From Thermomucor indicae-seudaticae (Eukaryota > Mucoromycota > Mucoromycetes > Mucorales > Lichtheimiaceae): a stretch of DNA of 31,884 bases. The notes beneath the pieces were generated by a model. The model was not told the DNA's origin, made no database searches, and saw only the letters and a list, made by a program, of their open reading frames with translations. The DNA lies in assembly GCA_000787465.1 (NCBI GenBank), contig JSYX01000403.1, positions 1 through 31,884 of the forward strand. Direction: 5' to 3'. The position numbers were made by a program, and so were the translations under genes. Of this stretch, positions 31,857-31,884 are shown one piece after another (positions within the stretch are counted from its first letter, which is position 1; each line of letters opens with the position of its first letter).

Positions 31857-31884
31857 CAGGGTACTGAATTTTGAGGAAGTATTC

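Noticed and set aside
1..31884. tRNA, rRNA or CRISPR-like features
   Set aside because: I looked for T-loop motifs, conserved rRNA segments and regularly spaced repeats. Hits such as GTTCGAACC near 8675 lie inside coding exons and do not fold as tRNA.

Overview
The window is eukaryotic and fungal, and most probably from Mucoromycota (a Mucorales-like genome). Genes are split by many 45-90 nt introns, spacing is compact, both strands are used, and the families present (TRAPPII Trs65, an FG nucleoporin, neutral ceramidase, a C2-lipase, RTC4-like domains, Fanzor-like remnants) fit such a genome. The phylum is inferred from protein style and not from a marker gene. I rebuilt the exons of eleven genes by hand from splice signals, reading frame and family conservation. 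All eleven models give coding lengths divisible by three and contain no internal stop.

Layout. 145-3567 (-): a complete cytochrome P450 and a homocysteine S-methyltransferase. 3916-4140 (+): a small orphan ORF. 4475-7014 (-): the TRAPPII subunit Trs65. 7128-7477 (+): a decayed Fanzor/TnpB-like nuclease tail. 8334-14492 (+): a C2-domain sn1-type lipase, then a secreted GH29 alpha-L-fucosidase with an extra N-terminal domain. 14537-19198 (-): a 199-aa orphan protein, a secreted M19 dipeptidase ending in DDEL, and a long-chain acyl-CoA synthetase. 19344-22638 (+): the FG nucleoporin Nup49/Nup58, divergent from the acyl-CoA synthetase. 22991-26823 (-): a secreted neutral ceramidase and a Ctr-type copper transporter. 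From about 27100 to the end is a repeat-rich zone: a second Fanzor-like fragment, a 196-bp inverted-repeat element, and a decayed multi-exon gene that joins a MULE-type transposase, a USP-like cysteine peptidase and an RTC4-like domain.

Most of the intact genes are ordinary cellular functions: lipid turnover (ceramidase, lipase and acyl-CoA synthetase would release and activate fatty acids), secretion and trafficking, the nuclear pore, and copper uptake. I see no sign that they form one dedicated pathway.

The two most unusual signals are (1) the transposase-USP-RTC4 fusion at the right end, whose domain junctions coincide with usable introns, and (2) six GC-AG introns among about 55 reconstructed introns, spread over five genes.
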